Assembly: GCF_014196835.1 (NCBI RefSeq)
Contig: NZ_JACIEK010000001.1
Coordinates: forward strand, 1,314,283 to 1,378,282
DNA from: Aureimonas pseudogalii
Lineage (GTDB): Bacteria > Pseudomonadota > Alphaproteobacteria > Rhizobiales > Rhizobiaceae
Direction: 5' to 3'
Length of the DNA stretch: 64,000 nucleotides
Below the pieces are notes generated by a model that was not told where the DNA came from, ran no database searches, and was given only the letters and a program-made list of their open reading frames with translations. Below, piece by piece: positions 48,018 through 57,568 of the stretch (positions are counted from its first letter, which is position 1; each line of letters opens with the position of its first letter). A program made the translations under genes and the position numbers.

Positions 48018-50602
48018 TCCCTGCCGGCGCGAGGCCGCGCGGCCTCACGGTTCCGGATAGCGTTTCTGAGCTCGGTATGGACGTCGCTTCTCGACGAGGC
48101 AGCGAGTTCAAGCGTTACGATAAGCGCGTAAGGCACGCCAACCGGATTCCCGTTGCCGTCGAGCGACCGGGCTTGGACACCTAAGAAGATGCCGTCGAGA
48201 TCTACGGTTCGGATACGGTTTTCACCTTCCATCACCGTGTGGAAAGTGTTCCCGCGACGCATTGCGTCAGGATGAGGCTGCGGCACCGCCTTAACGCCTT
48301 TCCAGAACTTACGCCTGCCGTTCTTGTCGACGACGTCTAGCGCCACGTTCCGGTACGCCATCGTCGACCGTGTGTCGGTTGTCCAACAAAGGGTGACCGT
48401 GACGCGCCGCAATTCGCGGTTGTTGACAAGAGACGGAGGAATAGGAATCCGGTACTCATGGAGTTCGTTCGCGCTGATGCGGTCGTGTGCGATCAGAGTC
48501 GCGCGGTGCGCACCTGCGTCCGTCATCTCCGCATGCGCGGGACGCCCGAGGCCAAGGAAGCGTGCGATGGCCTGTCGTCGCCGACTCCATTGCCGCACCC
48601 CGGCAGGCGGGAAGGAGCCGTCAAGGACCAACCCGGTCCGTCCCCAGCTTGCGCCGTGCACCAGTAAGGCCTTCAAGAGGACAGCCCTGCGGCCACACCC
48701 GCGCCAGTCCTCTCCGGACTCCTCGAATGCCTCCCGCGCCAGTTCAAGGACTTGGACGGCGGCGCGGGTGGTCAGGGCGGCAGCATTGCTCGTACCCGAG
48801 GACCTGAACGTCATCGTGTTAGAGCCGCCATAGGCATCCGGACCCGCGGCGAGTTGTCCAGCGCTACCCCCGTCGCTCGCAAACGCATAGACGGCGCCAT
48901 CGTCATTTTCGGCGATCGTCACGAACTGGCGTCCGCCAGCCTCGACAATGTCGGGCTTGATAGACCTGTTGAAGCCGAAACCGACGGCGGAGCCGACGTT
49001 GGTCATGCCGAACGGGGGAAATGGGTCATGGTGGGCGCCTGGATTTCCATTAGACCCGTCTTCATGGACCGCCCCGACAGTCAGCGCGTTCACTGCCTCC
49101 GCAGGACACAGGATTCCACGCGTTCCTGTCGATCGTTCGAGTGAGTTCAGGATCGACGACTGGAGGGCCAACTCGTCCGCTGCTACCGCTTCTGCCCGCG
49201 AGGCGTACCCTCCGATCGCGAAAGGCGTCTCGATGTTACCGGCGCTGACGACGAAGAGAAGGTCGTGGCGATACGCGAGGTGGTCGATCAGCCGCGCCCA
49301 TGCCGACGGTTGCCGAACGAACGGGCCCTCCGCGTCGCAAACCGAATGGTTAATGACTACAACGTCGGGCGCCAACGGGTCCGTGCCGTCCAGCCCTTCC
49401 ACCAAAGCCGTCACTGCGCGATGCACAAGTGCCATTGGCAGCTTGCCGTAAGGTGTCGTTTCCAAGCCGGCGTCGTCCGATGCCAGTATTGGGACCACGG
49501 CCAAAGGACTCGCCAGCGGTTCGCCTCCGCCGTGAAGGTCGCCATGCAGAATCAACGAGGCCATCGCGGTACCATGGTAGCGAGTATCGATCGGAGCCGC
49601 GGCGCTGTTCACGTCAACCTCCTCGACGTTCACCCGGCCCGCCAAGAGCGTGTGGGACGCGACGGGATAGCCGTCGAGGAGCGCCGCATGGGCGGGGCCC
49701 GTGGTCGCAGGAGGGACGGACGTGCCGTAGGGCAGTGCTTCTGCTTCGGCGGGGAATCGGCGGCGCACCACCGACTGCGGCTTGACCGTCATCAGCGCTT
49801 GAGCGGTCGCGAGCGCGCCGGTTCGGCGAGCGGTGCCCTCTGCCTGTTCCGCTGTTACCTCAACCATCAGGGCATGGTACTCGATCTCCGGTATTAGCGC
49901 CCGGTCGGTAATGCGCCCTCCCATTTCCCCGACTTGGCGGACGATCTCCGCCTCGGCGAGAAACCGTTCCTCCTCGTCCGCGCGGAACCAAAGGTCCAGC
50001 TCGACCAACACAGGGGCACCGGGATTGCGCTCGCGCTCGCGTGCGACGTATGCAGCTAGGGACGGATCCACCCGGTCCTTGGCTGACCACGTCCGGACGT
50101 CCGTTAGGTAGCCAAACAGGTCCCACCACCGCCCATCCGGGTCGCGGTCGCGCAGGGAGGGTCGGGGCTCGCCGGCGACATACCTTCGCCACTTCGACAA
50201 CATCGTTGTCAATGCTGGTGCGGACGGCAGGGTGACGTAGACGACGGCCCCTCCCGCTTCCCTGTCATCCTCGATTTCGTCCGGCTCGTCATCCCGCTCG
50301 GGCAGGCGTTCGGCGAACCATTCGAATCCTGCGTCCCTCGCGGCCGCAGCAAGTTCAGGCAATGTCCACGCGGTCTCGATCACCATTACGCGGTCCGGCG
50401 CTACGGCTGACGGATCCAGCGACACCTGGGCTCCCGCTTCGATGCGAGCTAGGTTGGCCTCGATTTCGGCGAACCTCTGACCCTGCCTTTCTGCCTGCTC
50501 TTCAACCCCCAGCCTACGTGGGGGCCTGGCCCGCCTTGCGCCGGGTATTCTGTCTGCGACCGCCTGCTGGCGGTTTAACCGGATGAGAGGCCGCCGGCTC
50601 AT
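48014..50602 (-). CDS. S8 subtilisin-like protease of ATPase-protease pair (IetS-like)
   Basis: 862-residue intracellular subtilase without a signal peptide. The triad is visible: Asp310 in LLDGYPVASH, His343 in RYHGTAMASL, Ser605 in RSSGTSNAAAL, with the oxyanion Asn456 in VVSAGN. About 300 N-terminal residues and 200 C-terminal residues flank the protease domain. The ATG at 50602 lies 89 bp inside the ATPase gene, which precedes it. A cytoplasmic subtilase coupled to an AAA ATPase is the layout of the IetAS anti-phage system. Confidence 0.85.
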   Translation of the reverse strand: MSRRPLIRLNRQQAVADRIPGARRARPPRRLGVEEQAERQGQRFAEIEANLARIEAGAQVSLDPSAVAPDRVMVIETAWTLPELAAAARDAGFEWFAERLPERDDEPDEIEDDREAGGAVVYVTLPSAPALTTMLSKWRRYVAGEPRPSLRDRDPDGRWWDLFGYLTDVRTWSAKDRVDPSLAAYVARERERNPGAPVLVELDLWFRADEEERFLAEAEIVRQVGEMGGRITDRALIPEIEYHALMVEVTAEQAEGTARRTGALATAQALMTVKPQSVVRRRFPAEAEALPYGTSVPPATTGPAHAALLDGYPVASHTLLAGRVNVEEVDVNSAAAPIDTRYHGTAMASLILHGDLHGGGEPLASPLAVVPILASDDAGLETTPYGKLPMALVHRAVTALVEGLDGTDPLAPDVVVINHSVCDAEGPFVRQPSAWARLIDHLAYRHDLLFVVSAGNIETPFAIGGYASRAEAVAADELALQSSILNSLERSTGTRGILCPAEAVNALTVGAVHEDGSNGNPGAHHDPFPPFGMTNVGSAVGFGFNRSIKPDIVEAGGRQFVTIAENDDGAVYAFASDGGSAGQLAAGPDAYGGSNTMTFRSSGTSNAAALTTRAAVQVLELAREAFEESGEDWRGCGRRAVLLKALLVHGASWGRTGLVLDGSFPPAGVRQWSRRRQAIARFLGLGRPAHAEMTDAGAHRATLIAHDRISANELHEYRIPIPPSLVNNRELRRVTVTLCWTTDTRSTMAYRNVALDVVDKNGRRKFWKGVKAVPQPHPDAMRRGNTFHTVMEGENRIRTVDLDGIFLGVQARSLDGNGNPVGVPYALIVTLELAASSRSDVHTELRNAIRNREAARPRAGRE

Positions 50603-51596
50603 TCTCAGTGTCTCCCAGGAGGCGCGCGTCGGAGTTGTGCGACCGCCTATCGAGGACAGACTGAACTGCCTCTGCTGCGGTTGTAGCCCCCATGCCAATC
50701 ACCATCCTACGTCGTACGTCAAGGCCTATTGCCTCAACGGTCGAGTAGCTTTCGCCGGTTAGAATTCGGACGAATTCGTCGCGTGCAATACCAAGGTCAT
50801 CGCGAACGGAAGCCTGAAGGCGCGTGTACAGCTTGCCAAGTTCGCGGGACCCAGGCAGACCGACCTGAAGCTTTACCTCGAACCTGCGCCATAGTGCTTG
50901 ATCCAAGAGTTGGGGATGGTTCGAGGCACAGACGACCACAGTATGCGATGGTGTCTCGTCCATCAGGAGGATCAACGAACTGACGACACGCTTGATCTCT
51001 CCCATGTCGTTATAATCACCGCGCTTCTTCCCGAGCGCATCGAACTCGTCAAAGAACAGTAGGCACGGCGTCCTCGAGGCGAACTCCATCACGCGTCTCA
51101 GGCGCCCGGCGGTCTCACCCATGTAACTGCCGATGAGACCGTCATACCGTACGCGTAAGAACGTGAGTCCCAGTTCATAGGCCAGGGCTTCCGCCAAGCT
51201 CGTTTTGCCGTTCCCCGGAGGCCCCACAAGGAGAAGTGTGTGCTTAGGCTCAAGCGAATGTGATCGGAGCAACGCTGCGTGGGAAAACTCTTCGACGAAC
51301 TCCCTCATCGCGGTTTCAAGCGGTCGATCTAATACGAGGTCCGAAATCCGACGGCGGGCCTTCGATTCGTGGATGAACTCTTTCAGATCGTCAGGCAACA
51401 AAGAGGCCCGCCGGCCTTTGGGCCGATCAGATACCTCGGGCGTCCCTGCCTCTAAGGCGTCCAACCTGTCGGCGAAACCACGTCTCTGCTCAGCCCTAGC
51501 CTCGGAAGCCAGCGCCTTCATCGTCCGATGCAAAGCTTCCTTGTCGTTGCGGAGGCCAGCTTCAGCGAGTCGATGCACCAAGTTGTCCCTGCTCAT
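50514..51596 (-). CDS. AAA ATPase of ATPase-protease pair (IetA-like)
   Basis: 360-residue AAA+ protein: Walker A GPPGNGKT at 125-132, Walker B LLFFDEFD at 179-186, sensor Asn in VVCASNHPQLL, arginine finger in ALWRRFEVKL. The N-terminal 80 residues are charged and helical; the C-terminal tail is basic. The ATG at 51596 begins MSRDNLVHRLAEAG. It overlaps the subtilase gene by 89 bp, so co-expression is certain in practice. The family assignment rests on architecture and pairing. Confidence 0.85.
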   Translation of the reverse strand: MSRDNLVHRLAEAGLRNDKEALHRTMKALASEARAEQRRGFADRLDALEAGTPEVSDRPKGRRASLLPDDLKEFIHESKARRRISDLVLDRPLETAMREFVEEFSHAALLRSHSLEPKHTLLLVGPPGNGKTSLAEALAYELGLTFLRVRYDGLIGSYMGETAGRLRRVMEFASRTPCLLFFDEFDALGKKRGDYNDMGEIKRVVSSLILLMDETPSHTVVVCASNHPQLLDQALWRRFEVKLQVGLPGSRELGKLYTRLQASVRDDLGIARDEFVRILTGESYSTVEAIGLDVRRRMVIGMGATTAAEAVQSVLDRRSHNSDARLLGDTENEPAASHPVKPPAGGRRQNTRRKAGQAPT

Positions 51597-52127
51597 TGGA
51601 AACCTTCGCGAAAATAAGCGGCACGGAGAGAATGACCAAGGCTTGAGCAATCACGCTGGAACGTTACTCCGTGGCGCGAAACGATCGCAACCGTGAATAG
51701 CAATGTCCGCACTGGAAACAATGCGAAATTTGAACCGTTCCGGATCGCCGAGCTGTTCGTCGTCAACGTAAGGAATCCTCTACTGAAGTCCGGCCTCGTC
51801 GAAGGCAATGGGGATCAAACGAGCGCAAGGATGAATGCGTCCGCTTGAGTAGGGATGACCAACCGCGTCCGCACACTTGAGGACGAAGGAGCGCTCAAAA
51901 CGGTCCTGAACACCTTAAAGATGGCCCAGCCGCTCGTTGACTTCGTCAATGTGGTCGTCGAGGCGAGAAGGAATGACTGCTTTCGCGCCGCTGCTTGCGG
52001 AAAACCAACTGCGTAGGTGAGCGGTACGGTGAGCTGATGCCCTGCAAAAGGCATCTAGTTTTGCGAAATCCCTTGACATTGATGTGTAGTACGTCTTCGG
52101 ACCACACGGCTATGATGGCTTTGAAAC
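51597..52127. other. Intergenic region upstream of ATPase gene, no gene recognised
   Basis: 531 bp of lower G+C between the end of the WYL regulator gene and the start of the ATPase gene, both on the minus strand. Short open frames exist but lack codon bias or recognisable protein sequence. It should contain the promoter of the ATPase-subtilase operon. It might also carry mobile-element debris. Confidence 0.5.
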
Positions 52128-52985
52128 CTACAATGGCGTGTTTGGGTAGGGCTCTGGCAGCATACCTGATAGCTGCTCAAAGTTCGAGCAGACGTATCGG
52201 GCGTGTAGATCCTCGACGAAGCCGACACGCTTGAGGAGGTAGAAAGCCAGCGCGCGTCGCACATACAGCCGGCCGCCCGATGCTGGTAGCCCAATCTCCC
52301 GCATGGCGGTAGCGGCCTGCACGGCTTCGAGCTCAACACTCGGTCCGAGCTCTAGGCCAATCTCTTCATTCCAGTCGCTGTCCGCCGAACCGTCGACCCA
52401 CTGCGCGCCGCCCTCGTGCTCCGGCCCGTCCATTCGCGCGAGCACGAAGTCGGCGAAGCGCAACTTGCCGTGGTCGAAAGCACGGGCGTGCAGGCGGTCG
52501 CCGACGTCGACGATGGTGTGGGGCGACAGCAGGCGACGTTCGCGCGAGCCGGACGATAGGGAGACGTACAGGACCGAGACGCAGCTTCGGTTGGTCGCCG
52601 CCCGCATCATGGCGCGGACGACGTCGGTGGGAACCGTGGCCCACGGGTCGCTTGCGCGCACGCAGTCCGCGATCGCCTCCGTGCCCGCTTGGCGCTCCTC
52701 CTCCACCCACGCCCTCGCGTCGTGGACAAAGACTGGCTCGAACGGCTCGCCTGCCTTCAGCCGCTTGTCGGCGTGGTCGAGGACGATGTTGCCGGGCGCA
52801 ACATCCTTGTAGGAGGCAAGGTCTATTGAGGCCTGCGAGGCCGATATCGCGAACCTTTTCATAAGGTCGCCGCGGGACATCTCTCCCGACCAATAGAGCT
52901 TGGCCTCGATCCAGCGAAGTCGCTGAACTGTCGCCGGGCCGCCCCGCTTGGTCAAAAGATGGTCTAGTGAGTGGATTGACATCAT
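52128..52985 (-). CDS. WYL-domain transcriptional regulator, BrxR/CapW type
   Basis: 285-residue protein. The N-terminal winged helix (RLRWIEAKLYWSGEMSRGDL, then FAISASQASIDLASY) is followed by a WYL domain with SPHTIVDVGDRLHARAFDHG and KLRFADFVLARM, and a C-terminal extension. This layout is that of BrxR and CapW, dimeric repressors that guard BREX, CBASS and other defence operons. Tandem ATGs at 52985 and 52982 are the candidate starts. It is divergent from the pPIWI-RE operon with only three bases between the two start codons, so it probably controls it. Confidence 0.82.
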   Translation of the reverse strand: MMSIHSLDHLLTKRGGPATVQRLRWIEAKLYWSGEMSRGDLMKRFAISASQASIDLASYKDVAPGNIVLDHADKRLKAGEPFEPVFVHDARAWVEEERQAGTEAIADCVRASDPWATVPTDVVRAMMRAATNRSCVSVLYVSLSSGSRERRLLSPHTIVDVGDRLHARAFDHGKLRFADFVLARMDGPEHEGGAQWVDGSADSDWNEEIGLELGPSVELEAVQAATAMREIGLPASGGRLYVRRALAFYLLKRVGFVEDLHARYVCSNFEQLSGMLPEPYPNTPL

Positions 52986-52988
52986 CTT

Positions 52989-54143
52989 GTGAGTGCCATA
53001 CTTCGATCCGACACGGAAAGCAACGGCGATCATGCCGTACGGGTGTATAGGTTGACCACAGGGGCGAGCGTTGCGGTGAGGGTTGTGGCGGCGGGCTTGG
53101 TCGAGGCCCATCGGTCCTCTTCGGCCAACCGGGACATCCTCCGGCAGGATGCCTCGATGCCTCCGGCGCTGCGGCGCGGCATGGCCCTCGTCTCCGCCGT
53201 CGCGCTCCGGTCCGGCTTTCCCCACGACATCGCCTCCCAGGCCAACGCCTTCACCGCGCTGGCGACACGCCCGGTGGGCGAATGGGGCCCGGCGCCCTTC
53301 GCCGAATGCGCCGAGCGCGCCGTCATCCTCGTCGATCCCGGCTTCGGGTCGCCGACAGCCGACTGCCTGGAACTCGCCTCCGGGGGCGGCGAGGCTTCGG
53401 TCGTCGAGGACATCTTCCACGAGCGGCTCCGCACCGCCCTCGCCGCTTCCGGCACCGAGGCTCCCCGCCTTTATCGCGAGGTCCGCGAGACGATCGTCCG
53501 CCATCCCTGCATGACGAAGACGGAGGTGCTGGCCTTCGCCTACGATGTGCCGGAGCTGGCGACCGATATCCCGACCTTCTTCCGCCGCCTTCCCGCTTCC
53601 GCCCTCCACGGGCGCACGCTTCGCCTCTGCGGCCACTGCGGCGCGCCGTTGTTTCCCGACCGCGACCGGGTCTCGCATCCGCTCGGACGCTGTGCCGTCC
53701 GCGAGTGCCGGATGACGTTCCCCGACGCCTCGGTCGGATCGGAGCACGAGGTCGCCTCGCCCGACGACTGGCGCATCGCCGACCCCTCGATCATGACCTA
53801 TTGGGTCGGGCCGGGCCTTCCCGAGATCTGGCTCTACGACGCACTGCTGGCCTCGGGCGCCGACGCCGAGCTCTACCCGATGTGCGACGCAGCCGACGTC
53901 GGGATCGGCGGCACCGCGGTCGGCGTCGACGTGAAGTCGTACTCGAGCGCCGCCGTGATCGGCCACCGCTTCGCGAACGGGATCGGGGGCCTGCGCGCCT
54001 TCCGCCGCCGCATTGTCGCGATCCCGGACTTCTGGATCCGGATCGACCGCGACTACCTCGCCACCGCCGCGTCCGTCTCAGGCCTGCGCGAGGGCATCGA
54101 GTTCATGTCGGTCTCGGCCGTCGCAAGGGAGTTCGCCGCTTGA
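52989..54143 (+). CDS. PD-(D/E)XK nuclease of pPIWI-RE system
   Basis: 384-residue protein, GTG start. A zinc ribbon is formed by Cys214 and Cys217 (CGHCGAPL) with Cys235 and Cys240 (CAVRECRM). The C-terminal restriction-endonuclease fold has ELYPMCDAADVG followed by Asp314 and Lys316 in GVDVKSYSS, and RRIVAIPDFWIRIDRDYL. This matches the REase that accompanies pPIWI-RE proteins in their three-gene islands. It overlaps the helicase start by four bases (TTGA). A start further downstream is possible since the divergent gene leaves no room for a promoter. Confidence 0.86.
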   Translation: MSAILRSDTESNGDHAVRVYRLTTGASVAVRVVAAGLVEAHRSSSANRDILRQDASMPPALRRGMALVSAVALRSGFPHDIASQANAFTALATRPVGEWGPAPFAECAERAVILVDPGFGSPTADCLELASGGGEASVVEDIFHERLRTALAASGTEAPRLYREVRETIVRHPCMTKTEVLAFAYDVPELATDIPTFFRRLPASALHGRTLRLCGHCGAPLFPDRDRVSHPLGRCAVRECRMTFPDASVGSEHEVASPDDWRIADPSIMTYWVGPGLPEIWLYDALLASGADAELYPMCDAADVGIGGTAVGVDVKSYSSAAVIGHRFANGIGGLRAFRRRIVAIPDFWIRIDRDYLATAASVSGLREGIEFMSVSAVAREFAA

Positions 54144-57100
54144 GGGCGCGTCCGGAAGGCTTTTCCAGCGTCGTCGCCGTGCAGTGGCTCTGCGCCGCCG
54201 CCGAGACGTTCCTCGGGACGCGGGACCTCGTCAACGTGCCCGTCCTCCTGACGGGCTTCGCCTCCGTCACCGACCATCCCGGCGCAGCCGCCTTCGCGCG
54301 CGCCGCCTTCTCGCTCCGCCAGCTCGGCGTGAGCTACACGTCCGAGAGCGACCTGCGGCAGGCCGTCTACGACTTCATGACCTGGGAGGAGACCCGGCGT
54401 GAGGAGGACGACAACTACATCGACCAGCCCTACGTCATCGATCCGCGCTCCCGCCGCATCGCGTTCCGCCGCGCCGCCGGGGCCGATCCGCGCATCGCGG
54501 AGTGGGCCTCGCTGCTGGAGGCCGGCCTCGGGCTGCGCGAGCACGGCGCGGCGATCGCCGACGCGGACCGCCCCTTTGCGGTGGTTCCGTCCGGTGTCGG
54601 GTCGCGGCGCATCACGCTGGACCTCGGCGAGGCCGCCGACCACCTTCCCGACCGTCCGGTCCACGACCTGTCCGACCGCGTCCGCGCCCCTGTCACGATC
54701 CCGGTCGCCGAATTGCAGAGCGTCGCCGAGCGGTTCGACGCGATCGACGCCGCCGATCCCAACCGGACCTCCAAGGGCTGGTCGCGGCGCCTCTTCGACG
54801 CGCTCGGCGCCCCGAAAGTCGACATCCTCCGGCCGGCCGACGACCGCTCGCGCCTCCAGCCCGTCACCGAGATCCGCCTCGACGGCCTCAAGCACCTGAT
54901 CGGCCTCCCAGGGACGGGAAAGACCACGCTTGTCACGCTGATGGTCGCCTGGCTCCACGGCCGCGACCTAAAGACGGTGGTGCTCCTTCCGTCCATCGAG
55001 ACGTCCTTCAACCTCATGTCCGACCTGTCGGCCTACGGGATCGACGTCGGGTTGCTCATGGGCCAGTCGCCGGACACGCGCCTGCGCCACAGCCAGAAGC
55101 TCGCCGAGCGGATCGCCTCCATAGACGACGCGCGGGGCTTCGGACGCACCGTCCCGTTCGCCGACCTCATGTCCGTCAACTGCGCGCTGGGCGGCTTCGA
55201 CGAGGCGCATGATCCCGAGGACCCGTTCCCGCACGTCGACGCGCCATGCGGCAACGTCCTCCAAGCCCGGCTCAAGGCGAACGGCGAGCCGAAGTCGTCC
55301 GAGAGCGTCTCGCTCTGCCCCGTCTCGACGTGGTGCGGTCGCATGAAGGCATCTAGGCAGCTCCCCGAGCGCAAGGTGTGGCTCGGCCACGTGATGTCGC
55401 TGGACACCCGTTTGCCGCCGCACTTCTCCGCCGAGCACGCCCGCTACCTCGAGGCTGTTGCCCGAACGGCCGACGTGGTGATCGCCGACGAGGTCGACGG
55501 CATCCAGGCGGTGCTGGACCGCCAAGCCGTTGCCGAGATCAGCATCTCGGGCGGCAAGTCCTCCTACGAGAACCGCCTCCTCGACGACCTCCTGAAGCCG
55601 TTCGCGCTCGGCGAAAACGACCGCACGAGTGCGAACGTCAGCGACTACGCCAACAAGGCGACGCGGTTCATGGACCTCAACCGCTCCCTGATCCGCCAGC
55701 TCCAGAACGACCGGGCGACCAGCGGCTCCCGCTTCCTCGCCGAGTACGACGACGCCTTCGTCACGGGCAACCGCCTGATCGCGGACCTCTTCGGATTGCC
55801 CGGCCGCGCGGCGATGACGGACACGGAGCGCGCAGACGAGGACGAGCGGATCGGAACGATCATGTCGTTCTGGGACGCGTGCGTCCGGCAGGCGCTGTTC
55901 CGCGCGCAGGAGTCCGACGAGACGGGCGAGCGGGACTACGACGTCGACCGCCTTGCCGCCGCGGTCGGGCGCGGCGTCGACGAGGTCGACACGACCTTCC
56001 GCGCCTGCGTCGAAGCCCTGACCGACTGGATCGCCTTCCCCTCGAACATGCAGAAGGCCGAGGCCGTCGAGGTCGCCCGCGCGGCGGTCTTCGCCTTCGT
56101 TCAACCTAACCATGAACTTGAGGCGGCACGGGCCAACGCCCTGTTTTCGTTCCTCGTGAACGTCTCGTCGGTCATCATGCAGTTCCTGTCGTTGCTGCCC
56201 GCTCAGCACGTCATGATGGCCGAGGGCATCCACCGCTCGACCATCTTCACCGACGGCGTCTCGTCCGACTTCGCCCGCCTCGTGCCGGACGCGGTGACGG
56301 GGCGGCTCGCAGGCGTCCGCTTCATGTTCCAAGAGCGCGGCCGCCGGAAGAGCCTGTCGCTCCACTACGTGACCTTCGAGGGCGCGCCCCGCCTCTTCCT
56401 CTACCGCCTGCACGAGATGCTCCGCCACGACGTGCCGGGACGCGGGCCGAACGTCCTCCTGACGAGCGCGACATCCTTCCTCGGGGACAGCCCGTCCTTC
56501 CACGTTCCTGTCGGGCCGGACTACATCCTGCGGCGCGCGGTGTCCGAGGACGGGTGGCGCGGCTCTCGCTACCTCCTCCGTCCCATCCCCGACCCGCAGG
56601 ACCCTTCCCGGTCGCTCCGCTTCTCCGGCGCGAACTACGAGGACCGCGACCGCATCCTGCGCGCCATGGTCGACCACTTCGTGAAGGGCGACGCCCCGCC
56701 GATCCAGACGCTGACCACCGACCGCTTCGACCCCGGCCGCAAGGTCGCGCTCGTCGTCAACGGCTACGACCAGGTCCGCCTCGTGAAGGACCACGCGGCC
56801 GCCGTGAACGAGCGCGTGGGCCGACGCATCGTCGCCGTCGTCGACACCGTGCCGGACAAGAACCAAGGCGACTACGTCACCGCCGCGCAGGTCGAGCGCC
56901 TCGGCGAGCGCGACGACTGGGATGCCGTCGTGTTCCCGATGAAGGCGCTCGCGCGCGGCGTGAACGTCGTCTTCGGCGGCCCGCTCTACGAGGGCACACC
57001 GCTCCTCGACAAGGCGGCCATCGGCACGGTCGCCTTCCTCACGCGCCCGCATCCGGCGCAGGAGAGCTTCGACTTCGTCGCGGGGATCGTCGGCAAGGCC

Positions 57101-57568
57101 TCCATGGACTTCGACGCGGCGACCTTCCATCCGGCAGCGGATGTCGGCCAGCTCGCCGCCGCCCTTCGCCAGGCGCGGCGCGAGGCCATGGTCCGCGTGC
57201 GCCGCCTGCTGCGCCATTCGGTGCGCGTCGGGACTCTCGGCGACCTCACCGACGCCTTCGTCGCCGACGTGATGATCGACGTCGTCCAGACCATCGGCCG
57301 CTCCATGCGCAACGGCTGCAAGACGCGGGTCCTCTTCGTCGACTCGGCGTGGGCGCCGGGATCGATGAACCCGAGGAACCCGCGCGCCGACACCGCGCGG
57401 ACGAGCTACCTCGTCGCGATGAGCGGCATCCTCGACCGCCTGTTAAATTCGCCGGATGCCGTCCACCGCGAGGTTTACGACGCCCTGTACCTACCATACG
57501 TTGAGCCGCTCTCGCGCTGCGCGGGTCTCATCCTTCCGAGCGACGCAGATGGAGACCGCGACCGATGA
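54140..57568 (+). CDS. DinG-type helicase of pPIWI-RE system
   Basis: 1142-residue superfamily 2 helicase, TTG start within a TTGA overlap. Walker A GLPGTGKTT lies at 255-263 and the DEAD-like DEVDG at 450-454. Motif VI is QTIGRSMRNG from 1050. Cys348, Cys370, Cys393 and Cys399 are spaced like the iron-sulfur ligands of XPD/DinG helicases. The first 250 residues are the accessory N-terminal region found in pPIWI-RE helicases. It probably unwinds or displaces nucleic acid for the PIWI protein. The stop overlaps the next start as ATGA. Confidence 0.88.
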   Translation: MRARPEGFSSVVAVQWLCAAAETFLGTRDLVNVPVLLTGFASVTDHPGAAAFARAAFSLRQLGVSYTSESDLRQAVYDFMTWEETRREEDDNYIDQPYVIDPRSRRIAFRRAAGADPRIAEWASLLEAGLGLREHGAAIADADRPFAVVPSGVGSRRITLDLGEAADHLPDRPVHDLSDRVRAPVTIPVAELQSVAERFDAIDAADPNRTSKGWSRRLFDALGAPKVDILRPADDRSRLQPVTEIRLDGLKHLIGLPGTGKTTLVTLMVAWLHGRDLKTVVLLPSIETSFNLMSDLSAYGIDVGLLMGQSPDTRLRHSQKLAERIASIDDARGFGRTVPFADLMSVNCALGGFDEAHDPEDPFPHVDAPCGNVLQARLKANGEPKSSESVSLCPVSTWCGRMKASRQLPERKVWLGHVMSLDTRLPPHFSAEHARYLEAVARTADVVIADEVDGIQAVLDRQAVAEISISGGKSSYENRLLDDLLKPFALGENDRTSANVSDYANKATRFMDLNRSLIRQLQNDRATSGSRFLAEYDDAFVTGNRLIADLFGLPGRAAMTDTERADEDERIGTIMSFWDACVRQALFRAQESDETGERDYDVDRLAAAVGRGVDEVDTTFRACVEALTDWIAFPSNMQKAEAVEVARAAVFAFVQPNHELEAARANALFSFLVNVSSVIMQFLSLLPAQHVMMAEGIHRSTIFTDGVSSDFARLVPDAVTGRLAGVRFMFQERGRRKSLSLHYVTFEGAPRLFLYRLHEMLRHDVPGRGPNVLLTSATSFLGDSPSFHVPVGPDYILRRAVSEDGWRGSRYLLRPIPDPQDPSRSLRFSGANYEDRDRILRAMVDHFVKGDAPPIQTLTTDRFDPGRKVALVVNGYDQVRLVKDHAAAVNERVGRRIVAVVDTVPDKNQGDYVTAAQVERLGERDDWDAVVFPMKALARGVNVVFGGPLYEGTPLLDKAAIGTVAFLTRPHPAQESFDFVAGIVGKASMDFDAATFHPAADVGQLAAALRQARREAMVRVRRLLRHSVRVGTLGDLTDAFVADVMIDVVQTIGRSMRNGCKTRVLFVDSAWAPGSMNPRNPRADTARTSYLVAMSGILDRLLNSPDAVHREVYDALYLPYVEPLSRCAGLILPSDADGDRDR

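Noticed and set aside
54968-57217. Minus-strand 749-codon frame opposite the helicase gene
   Set aside because: The plus strand has Walker, cysteine and motif VI signatures in order; the minus frame has shadow composition.
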